Shown here: positions 36,529 to 47,100 of the stretch, in pieces | Layout: every line of letters begins with the position of its first letter | Position numbering within the stretch: the first letter of the stretch is position 1 | Program-made: the position numbers and the translations under genes | The notes under the pieces: model-generated | What the model was told of the DNA's origin: nothing | What the model saw: only the letters and a program-made list of their open reading frames with translations | Databases searched by the model: none | Assembly: GCA_030704615.1 (NCBI GenBank) | Contig: CM060734.1 | Coordinates: forward strand, 57,056,042 to 57,120,041 | Direction: 5' to 3' | DNA from: Takakia lepidozioides | Taxonomy: Eukaryota > Streptophyta > Takakiopsida > Takakiales > Takakiaceae | Length of the DNA: 64,000 nucleotides

Positions 36529-39500
36529 TCAGTACAAATCTTGATTTGACAAAGCAAATGGGCTCAGAAGTTCACGCCGTATGTACACCCAGTCCCTGCA
36601 TAGCACCCAATCTGTAGCTTGTGTTTGCAATCGAAGAGGTGGGGCAGTGCCAGAGATGTTGGTTCCAAGATGTGGGAAGCTGGGGGTAAGCTCGGGCCTT
36701 GATAGGTGTAGACCCGCGCCATCACACTTCCATGTCTCCTCCACGACCGAAGGCATATCTGCGCTGTGGGGGTGCATCCACACTGCCATGTGCAAAGGCC
36801 GCTGCAACATGACAGTCTTTTGATGGGATTGATCCAAGGCTGCACTCTTCTGGTTCACTTGTATCGCCCCTGATCAACGTGACCTGCATCCTGTGAGTAC
36901 CATTCACAGCACAGAAATGAGTGACCTCGACCAATCAAGTACCCCCTATATGCACTCTGCAAAACAAATCAGAAACCTACAAGCTCGGAACCTCAAAAGA
37001 TTCATCCTGCTATGACTGCTGCATGTAAGGTTGAAGGTTTCAAAACAGACTTAAAAACGTTGGGTTGTTGCGCATGACATGACATAGCAAGCACTGAATG
37101 AAGTCGTTATGTCACACAACAAGCATCAAATGTTGTCAGCAGTGAGTAAATTATCCTTCTAGGGACATTTTGCTGCATTGCCACTAGGAGGAGGGCTTCA
37201 ATTGAAAACACGTCCAGATTGGCAACGACTTAGCATCAACATACCGAGCAAGATTGAGGACCAGCACCAGGGGCACCATTCTCGTCATCAACACTGTCAG
37301 GTCTTTGCTTCCATTCCACATATGTCATACACTGACAAAAACAGTTTCTGTGTCAACAAAACAAGAGGCCTACTTAGCACTGGTGCTGATTCAACATGTA
37401 CAAGTATCAACAAGACAATCACCAAAAGGAGATCTTTGACTTGATGACTTCGCCAGAACTCTGCCCTTCCTTGAGATAGGAGATGGGCCCATGACGATGA
37501 AGAAAGGCAAGAAGCGAGATCATTGAGATTCTTAGACCTGAGAACTCAGCAACTATGCACAATGAAGCCTGTAACCAACCTTCTACAATACTTGCTTCTT
37601 GCTGAAGAGGCTTGCAGCCTAAGAAAAGACAGCCCTTGCAAAGCTCTCAGAGCAAATGAATTTCAACATTGGAAGCCTAATGCTATCATGACACTGTTTA
37701 AGCTCTTAGGCGTTCAATTCTGCGCAAATAAGCATCCATACAGAAATATGTAAAGGTCTTTTACATGTTCTTCAAAATCAGGGCTGGAAAGGTTGATGGA
37801 CAGATTGCGCATCAAAAGTATGACCTGTACATCAAATGAAACAAAAGGTCCGTGAAACATGATTGACTGTTCTACAATCTTTGACCACTTTGTTGCGAAA
37901 AATTAGTCAATACAAAATTTCTGCCCATTATCTACAAGCCTATTGAGGTGCAGCCTGTGTAAGTTGATCAGAAGTGATCTCTCACACCTGCTACTGATCA
38001 TGGGCTTTCAAAACTTTAGTCCTGCAGCGAATAAGAAGTGTTACCAGCCAAATCACTAGATTCACACTCCTAGTCTAAAAGATGCAGCTACATAAATATT
38101 CAAAGCAGAAACAAGATTGAGACTACGTACTGTTTCTCGATCAATGGAAGACATTTCCTTTAGCTTCCTAGGGTGACCCGAAACGCCTGGGTCAAATACA
38201 CTGCCTATAAAGTGGTACACCTCTGCGAAGTCAGGAGCAGCTGCAAAGCCATCCAAAGCCAATAATTCCAGGTTAGATTAATATGGTAATAGACTCGTTA
38301 TTAACCAGTACCTCCACTAAACAAAGGAGCTTCTTCCAGATATACGAAGAAACATTCAACCCACAGAAACCTGGGTAAAATGAGTCACACCTCGTAGACA
38401 TGACTCCTGCAAAGCTTGACCAGCTGGGAGCATCTGTTGGGGCCAACTCCCTGGGGAACTTCCACTGCTGCTATTGCTCCAATTCCGTCCAGCAATCATG
38501 CTCATCCCTCCTAGTTCTGCCCATACCACAGCCATATTTGACCTCAGAAAGGCAACAATCCCCTATCCAAGTGACTCCGGCACCAATCCAAACATTCACC
38601 ATTTGCACAAAGTAGGTGAGGAAGGGCATCAGATGGGGTGTCACACCATTCCCTTCATCCACCAATTAGAACTTGCCTGCAGGACTTGACGGAATAGTAT
38701 GTATTACTAAAGGAGTTCACTAGCTGACAATTCTCTTGTGCAATAACTCGCAACTTCCGAAGCTAATCATGACAACAAAGTACTAAACTGAAAACAACCC
38801 AAATGAGTCTGATCTACATACCACATTTAGGTGCCTTCTGAGGATAAGGATTGGTAGACTTGCGCTTAGGACGTGGAGGGGGTACATGCTCTCCAGTGCC
38901 ATTCTTCTGCACCTTCAAAAAATACTTTTGGGCATGACTACGTATCTGCAACCCAATCCAAACTCCTCGAAAGGTCAGCTGCGTGCAAACACTTCGGAAG
39001 TAACCCCACAACCCAATCCTGAGCCTTGTTAGATGTTCCTGCCTCTATGAACAACTAGCAAAGGGGTTGCTTATGCCCTAGCAATGTTTAATCCCTGTTC
39101 AGAGACGCCTATAGTGAGTATTCCTTTGTTCACAACCAGTAGTAGAGATCAACCGGCAATAATGCAACTGGTACAGGACTCCACTTAAGGCTCTTTCACT
39201 AACAAGAAGTTAGGCCCAAAGACTGGCTTGATGACAACAGACTTTCCAACAACTGGTTCGAGATCTGAGCAAGGTATATATCAATTGCAAAATAGCAACA
39301 ACATGGGAATGTGCACCTGTATGACAGTCTTGGAGCCCACAAAAGCCTCAATCTTTTTCCAATCCCGATCAAACCTGAAATCACACTGGCGCTATCACTT
39401 GAGTACGAGTGACACAAAACTTCTGGTCCTCTTTCCTTACCAAAAAGGGGAATATTATGTGTTCACATTCACATGGTAGATTCACATGTCAGAGACAGAA

Positions 39501-39710
39501 AAAGAAGGGACTAACTCACAAGTGTAAGGCTTCAAGGAACTTGTCATGCTCCTGCTCCGTCCAGCTTTCCCTAGACTTAGTGATAGTATATGGTTTCCTG
39601 ATTTTCTTAGAGCTTTCATCAGCTGCTTGCACAGACCCCATGTCCGGCATGCCCGACAGAGAGGATGTAGATACCATCGCCCCTAACATCTCCAAACCTG
39701 GAGCATTCAT
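36529..39710 (-). CDS. REVEILLE/LHY-CCA1-like (LCL) MYB, copy 2, frameshifted in exon 7
   Basis: Minus-strand exons 39710-39520, 39374-39317, 38945-38822, 38516-38391, 38240-38131, 37824-37765 and 37347-37245 correspond one-to-one to copy 1, with identical lengths for exons 2, 3, 5 and 6. The MYB repeat and SHAQKYF are intact, as is [17 protein letters not shown]. Exon 7 is 103 bp instead of 96. The net +1 shift puts a TGA at 37299-37297 after [11 protein letters not shown], cutting off the C-terminal region. Sequence related to copy 1 exon 8 persists at about 36529-36900. The product would be truncated unless splicing differs or the base is an error. It faces copy 1 tail to tail. Confidence 0.85.
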
Positions 39711-39980
39711 ATGACCTGTTATATGCAATGGTGTCAGGGAGAAACGACTAGGCTCAGTATGTATCTCCTGGATACATTCAAGCTGCACACAAAGAGAAGC
39801 TTGCCGTGAGGGTGATGGGGGTCAAAGATTTCGGGGCGGGAAGCAAGCAGCAATCCACAAACACCATCGCTGCGCTACCATACGTGCGGCAGACCACACT
39901 ACTCTACTTTTATCACCCCGAATTATTCAACTCCTCGCAGTCAATGCACAATCTACCGTGGTAAGGAGCTCCACAGTGCA

Positions 39981-40149
39981 CACGTGGCTTACTCCCATTG
40001 ACAGCAGTCTATAAACAATAGGACTCGATGACGCGAGTACGGATTCGCCACGTGTCCATCCGTACGGTTCGGATAATACGATATAACAGTAAAATAGTAA
40101 TAATAGTGTGATTATCACGGGCAATTATCTAGCGTGTCAAGGCCACGTG
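39981..40149. promoter_or_regulatory. Three G-boxes upstream of REVEILLE-like copy 2
   Basis: CACGTG occurs at 39981-39986, 40049-40054 and 40144-40149, within 0.45 kb upstream of the start. An AAATATCT (evening-element-like core) is at about 40298-40305. Density is above chance expectation; function is inferred. Confidence 0.45.
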
Positions 40150-40342
40150 TCTACAGTACAGTAGCCCCTTCCGTGCGCTGCCGTGCATTGAGTGCAAGAA
40201 AATTATATTAAATTAACATATTGAATAGTACCATAAGTAAAAATCAGTCACTGAGGCCGGGGCCTCCCCTTTTCCCCGAAAAACAGAAGCAAAATACAAA
40301 TATCTTTGGTTTTTGGATTTTTGTTTTCTACGGAGAGTACAC

Positions 40343-40500
40343 AATCGGGCTGTGCGCCCGGTGGTAAGTCACTCGGGTATTGGCCCGTGGGTCTGGGGTT
40401 CAAAACCCCTGTCGTCTGCATCTGTGCCTTTGGGCTGGGGCTGCCCCTGTAATGCCTAGGACCAGTTGATGGGGCTGACGTTTCCTTGAAAACAAAAAAA
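40343..40500 (+). mobile_element. tRNA-derived SINE (second family)
   Basis: A-box region CCCGGTGGTAAGTC and B-box GGGGTTCAAAACCCC (40396-40410) form a T-arm, followed by a GC-rich body and an A-rich tail (40487-40510). There is no acceptor stem, so it is not a tRNA gene. Confidence 0.65.
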
Positions 40501-41194
40501 GGAAAAATAAGAAGAAGGCCCAGAGAAGGTGAGGGAAACCTCGATGAACAACCTTGGGTAAAAATGAACTACTTCATCCATTTTATTTTTAATATTTACT
40601 TAAAGGGAGCTCACAATCCAATTTGCACCGGCAATTAAATAGTAGTTTACTGAATAGTTCAAAATTAAATAATAACTATTTAATTAAAAATGAATCTGAC
40701 CCAATTTTGGAGAGCAGGTTGGCCTGAGCTGAAGGGGCCACATTGAGGGTTGTGGGTGAGCTCCAGGATTGGAAAAAGTAGAGGATTGCTGTGTTGTTTG
40801 AATGAAGAGCGGCGAGCAAACAAGGGTGCCACACAGCTGAGTAGGGCATCAGGGCTGAGATTTTCTCTGGCACTGCAGAGTTTCTTGTCTTGCAAATTTG
40901 TTTCACAAAAGTGGCCTTCAGTACGGTGAAAGGGAGAGAATGAGAAAAATTTCAGCTTTTGAGCAGATGACAATCCCATCAGGGCCGTCATCTTGCTAAT
41001 ATGTCTTTGCCTCAATCTACTAGAAATAGCTGTGCAAAGCCCAACCACACAGAATAGAATATGAGTGGTGTTGTTCCTTGGAGATACATCGCATTAATTT
41101 TAGCTCTGGAATGTGGACTGCCTCTCCTAAACATTAAGACTGAATGGAAGTATCTCCCTATTGGATTCCTGTGAGGTCCCCCAACCTTGGCCCT
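40501..41194. other. Intergenic, AT-rich
   Basis: This is the 3' flank of the glycosyltransferase gene. A minus-strand frame at 40680-41048 has no motif. Confidence 0.4.
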
Positions 41195-44100
41195 TCAAAC
41201 TCGCTGTTTCTGTACATTGCTCCGGTTCCTTGAGTAAAGAGAGGAGACTAAAAGCAAGAAGACACTGACCAAAAGGGTCCATAGGCCAACCATCCAATAC
41301 TTGGGACTGATGAGCGCTGGTAGTTCTCGCACCTTGTTCAGTACGCCTGCTCGCTTTGGGTGATCAACCCTACTTAAATGAACAATATGGCCTCCAAAAC
41401 CCTTTTGAATAAGGGGGACTTGAGGTGAAGGATACTCTCTACTGCTACCGGGCGTTGCTCTTGTACTGTCATGTTTCGTGATCTGCACTTTCTCACTTGC
41501 ATCACTGTTGTCTTTGTCTGCCTTGATAGCCATCTCTAACCTGGATTGAGGCTTCTCACACCCTTGCTTCACATGGTGCAAGTAGAGAGCTTCATTGAGG
41601 GTTTTCACACAGCTTATGCTTATGTTATCTCGCCTCTGTGCCCGGTCCTCAAGGGGCCCTAGGGTCGAAAGTTCTGGTGGCGTCGGGAAGAACTGCCAGC
41701 AGACATTGGTCATATCCTTGTTTCGCCATTCAGCCTTGTCGAAATGCCAATCGCTGACCTGGAAATGCAGCCCATAATGAAGCACACGAGGCTCCATGTT
41801 TGGGACGTAGCCGGGATACATCATAATATCATCTCTCCTCCTGTGCCTCAAATTGATCTGCAAAACAAAGTCACCTTCTGTCATACTCCACTAGTTTCTT
41901 TCTGGGTTCATAGAATTAAAAAAATCTCTCAAAATTTTCTATGCAGAAAGTCTGCACATCTGATCGCCACGACATTCCTTTCACAAAGATCACAAGAAAT
42001 CTTTGTGCATGTGAGACATACATTGGTGAGCAAATCTCATACCATCTTTGGATATTTTACAGTCGTACCACATACAATCTCAAAATCTGCGAGCTGTCCT
42101 TGGGTAGCCACTTGCATATTGGCAAAAGACTACACATGTTGGCGTACGTCGATGAATGATAGCAGATTGAAAGAAAGTTTTTGAAAAGTTCTCGTGACAT
42201 GAAAATGTCTCTTTAAGACCTGGAAACAACCAGAGTACCCCTGCTCTCATAATTACCTCAGCAGAACCAAACGAGTAGCCATACATCTCACTGATCCAGC
42301 CCTTCCCAAAGATATCGCCTGTAATATTGGTTGGCCAATGCAGTTTGTCAGCTCGAACCTCCTCCGTCTTATGGAGCCAAAGGGGCGCCAGCGCACGTAG
42401 GTCGTCAATATGAATTATTATAACCCCACCCACTTTGTCACATGATTCAGGGTGTCGTGTATGGAGCTTTGCCAGAATGTTGTCGCAACCGATCAAATAG
42501 CTGCAAAACCCCTCCACCAACGGGTCATGTATCTGCCTCTTTACACTCAGTCTCATTGTCGTGTGCCCCTCGTCCCTTCCCTCCTCCTTTTCCTTAACAC
42601 TTTGGTTGGGTGGGAGAAATGGACAGATCACCATAGATCCTTCTCTCTCTCTCTCTCTCTCTTCCCTTTGTGTTCCGCTCAAACTGGGCGCAGGGTCAAT
42701 GGCCACAAGGCAACAGCAAGGCTACATTCTCTCTCCCTCTCTCTGTTAAGTCCTGGCGGAAAAGGGTAGAACAGATTTTCAAGTATCTGAATATTAGCCC
42801 AGAAGAATTCACCCTGCTAGATGAAGCTACCTGGAGGTTGCTATGTCTAATACCATGTCGGATGCCCCAAGACTGTCCAAAGAAATGAATTTAGGCCCAA
42901 ACCATCCTTGAACGTGTCTCCAGTCTGTGACATGGGTGAGGACCTTAAGGATGACCTAACTACCGTCGGCACTAGACTGACATTTAAACTCTGGGCGGGG
43001 AGCCTTCCTTCGAACAAGAAACAGATGCAGAGAGTAAAAGAAGATTGTAATTGCCCGATATGCGGGCAACCTGAAGACAACATCCATTTTGTGATACATT
43101 GTCGAGTGTAATCTCACCAGAGAGTGACCCTCCTTCAGGAATATCAAGAACATTGTCCCCACACCTCTGTTCACCAAATTAGAAAATCTTGAGGCTGGGC
43201 CTAAAGCCCTGGCCCTGTTGGGGTCTAATTGTTGGGACAGCAAGTTGATGCTTGTGTGAAGGGCTTTCTAGAGTATACCAGAAAACCAGAACAAAATTTC
43301 TTCATAATGGTCGGTCACGGGAGTGAGCCCCTCACAAAGGTATAGTATCTGTTCCCTTTTGTTCCACCCAAACTGCCACGGGGTCTTTGGCTACAAGGCT
43401 ATGGCAAATGTCTTGTGAGTACATGCTCTCTCTCTCTCTTGCCTTAAACCATGGTAGTTGGGCCATTTGTTCTTTCTCTGATACTCCTCCCCATTTTCTC
43501 CCTTCTGCTCTGGCCAAACTGGGCAACCATAAAACAACAAGGACATTCTAAGAGGAAAACACTCTCCCTTCTTTGTGGGGGGGAAATGAATGTCCCTGTC
43601 TTTGTCTTCCAAAATGTTGCTGAAGTATACTCTATGCACATTCACATGGAGTGTTAACCCCCTTTTGATTCCCCTCACTCGATGTTCTTCAATGTCAAAT
43701 AAGCAAAGAGGTCGAAGAACTCACTCATAGGGAGCTGAGACAGGATGTCCTTGCTCTGCACCAAATTCCCAGGGCGTGATAGGTCCTCGCAAAATCATGT
43801 CCGCGTCAAGGATCACCACATACTCCACATCAATTTGGACATGGTTCAGCCAATGGAGCACCGCTGCTGGCTTGTTGATGGCTGGATACCTGCACAAACA
43901 TCAGTCCAAGAGCGAAAAAGAGAGGGGGATGAAGGGAGGGGAAGGGAACTAGGTTCCTGGAACTGCAAGCACATAAATCTTGTCTGCAGAAGCATATCCA
44001 CCTATTGCATGCATCACTGAGAAAGATTCATTATAATATGCATCTCGAGAAGCTGGCCAGAGCAAGACCGACGACTCATCCAAAGCAAGACAGACTGTGG

Positions 44101-47100
44101 GAAGGAAAACAAAGAGCAATAGCTACTGCAAAATGAGAGTAGACACAGCAGAGAAGGTTGGCAAGAAAGTGAACAAGTCTGCTGTCATACCAGTCTCCAG
44201 TCAGAGGGTGAAGGTTCATAGAAGGCACGACATGTGTTGGGGCCAAGTTCATGCCCTTATAAGTCTTGAGATCCTCTTGCGAACAGCTCAACAAACGGGT
44301 GATGTAACCAGGCTGCTGACTGAGCTTGTAACTATGAAGGAGCCCAACTGTTTGCCAATCGAAGTACGTTGTACACTCAGTTGAAAAAAGTGTGTGGATT
44401 TTGGGGTAGGAAGGCGGCATGGTCTTTGGCTGTAGACCTGGCAATGTATGAGTATTTTGTCCCCACACTCCTCCTTGCTTGTGTGTTTCCAGTGTTCTAG
44501 AGTCTTGAATACTAATCTTCAAGAATGTCAGGTAATTAGAACTTGGCGGATTGGGGCAGCCATGATTTTCATGATGTATGACCAAAGCCTCATTGAGAGT
44601 GTTGACACACTCAATGCTTAGAAGGATACCGCGCAGTTTGTCAGGGTCACTCTCAATATCCTGTGCCTGTGCAAGACAGAAGATTTAGTAGAAATTCTGT
44701 ACCTCTTGCCAGCTTCCTTGTGCGTCTCTCTCTCTCTCTCTCTCTCTATGAGCTTTCCGCGGACGTTATAAAGCACCATTTCATTTCATTTCTCTCCACA
44801 AGGCTATTGCAAACAAAGTCTCATGAATACATTTTTCTCTCTCGACACAGGACTCCTGGGCATCCCGTGGCCATAATCATCCCTTTCTTGTTTCTTTCCC
44901 CCTCTCTCATTGTTCCTTGCTTCCTCATGTCCCATAAGCTCTTTGAGCTTACATGAAGTACCATTTCATTTCTTCTCTTCTCTCCCTACACAAGGCACTC
45001 CAGCACGCCCCTCTGCAATGAAGATGAAGTATTAGATGAGCTAAAATAAGACTCAAGCCTGATGGATCTCATGCCAGCATTTCCATCTTTGACTTCTTAT
45101 TCTCACCAAGATGTTCCTCCAGTCATAGAGAAATGTTCCTCAAGCAGAAGCAAAATCCAATCTTGGGTCCTTCACAGCTTTTGTTCAACTTCCAGTGTAA
45201 ACACTACCCCAGCTGTTCTTCTCCAGTGGGGGTCATTGGGATGTGAAGGCAGATTTACCTGTTGAGGTGAAGGTGGGGCTGGGAAGAGGCGGTTGCAGTC
45301 ATACACAATTCCATCATCATGAAACTCTAGCTTATCAAAATGCCAGTAGCTCACAGTGAATGGAAGCCCATAATGCATCAAGTGGGGCTCCACACCACGT
45401 GCTGGGATGTAGCCTGGATAAATCATCAAGTTGTCATCAATTTTGTGTCGCAGGCCCACCTGAATGTGCATAGCAAAAAAGGTTGTGACAGATCCAGTAG
45501 GAGAGCAAAATTTCCAATATCTTTGTGGTCAACAGAACACTATAGAGAGTAGCAAAGTGTATTCCAAGAAGTAAGAATGCACTCATAAAACGTTGTTTGC
45601 CATAGCCTTGTGGCTATAGACCCTCCAGGAGTAAGAGAGAATAGCAGAGAAATATCCAACATCATTTTTCTCCCCTCTACAAGCCTAGATAATCTAGAAC
45701 AACTTCATCCCTCCCCCTTACCTGGCCTCCTTTCTCTTTCCCTCTCTCTCTCTAGACAGTAGTTCTAGTGGCCCGGTCGTTTTCTATTAACTTTATTGTG
45801 TATGATAAGCTCTCTGACATTCTGTCGAAGTTGTAGAGTTTCTTTCATTCTTCCTTCTTTCCTTCCTCTCAACAAGGAGAGCCACAGCTTTCCACATCTG
45901 GAGAGATAGAGAGAAGAAAAGAAAGAGAGAAAAAGGAACTGATTAAAAATGCACAATGAAATTACTAGTGTAATTCTTGAAGGCCAAACCCAGCTTTATT
46001 TTGAAGGTAAGTACTGCTCCTGAAGAGATTGGCAACTGCCTGCAGCTCCCCTTTTTACCCCCTCACCCCCTCTTTTCTACCCCGTCCACACAAGGTGCAA
46101 ATGACCACAAGGGCACTCTGGGAATAACAGTTACTCTCTTTCTCCACGGCTGGCTTTCTGATAATTTATTTGTTTCTTTTGCTTTTCTCTGATAGGCTGT
46201 TTGGGCTTTTGCTAAGCTCCTTTCTATTTGTCTCTCTCTCTCTCTTCTCAGGGCGGTATGAAGATTTCTCTTTCTGCCCTCATCATTGGATTCTGAAAGA
46301 CAGAATTGTGTAATTTTGACATGGCCCCATATATTACAGCCATTCATTGCCCATTCTGACTGACATATCAAAGTCAAGTTTGTTTAGCTTCAGCTACTGT
46401 CCTTTTCTCCACAACATGGGAAGTAACATAAAGTTACCAAGACACATTCCATACCTCTGCAGCACCGAAGGAATAGCCATACATCTCACTGATCCAGCCC
46501 TTCCCATATACATCACCCGTGATGTTGGTGCTCCAATGCTCCTTATCAGCCCGAACTTCCTGTGTCTTTGAGAGCCAGAGCGGTGCAAAAACACGCAAGT
46601 CGTCAATATGCATGAGTATGAAGCCCCCCACCTTGTCACAGTATTCAGGGTGCTTTGTATGCAGTTTTGCCAGCTCGTTGTCACAGCCTTTCAGATACCT
46701 GCCATACACACACCCTATCCATTTCTCAAACCAAGGGAATTCCATAACCTGAAAAAGTAACTTCAATGCTAGGTTCTCATTCTCTCTCTCTCTCTCTCTT
46801 TCCTTGAATGTGGATATGTTCATTGTAACAACACTCAAGAACTGCCTGATCCCTCTGGCTCTTTCTCCATCCTTGAGCATACATGACATTTCATGGCAAA
46901 CTAATAGATGATATCTTGTGCTAGGCCCTGTCGCAGCAGCATAATAGAGTATATGTGTACACCTTCTACATGATCCGGTCAATGTACATTGCTCTCTTGG
47001 CTGGTCTACTGTAGCCAATGCCTTAGGAAACCTGAAAATGAAAGGCTTGAGGAATTTTTTTCTCTCTCTCTCTTTCCTTGAATGTTGCTAAGATCATTAT

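Noticed and set aside
40343-40420. Possible tRNA gene with T-arm GGGGTTCAAAACCCC
   Set aside because: No acceptor or anticodon stem can be formed and an A-rich tail follows; a SINE fits better.
42611-42706. Minus-strand extension of glycosyltransferase exon 7 frame to 42706
   Set aside because: The CAG acceptor at 42501 joins exon 6 to give PYDYLIGCDN; the extension is intronic and contains a CT microsatellite.
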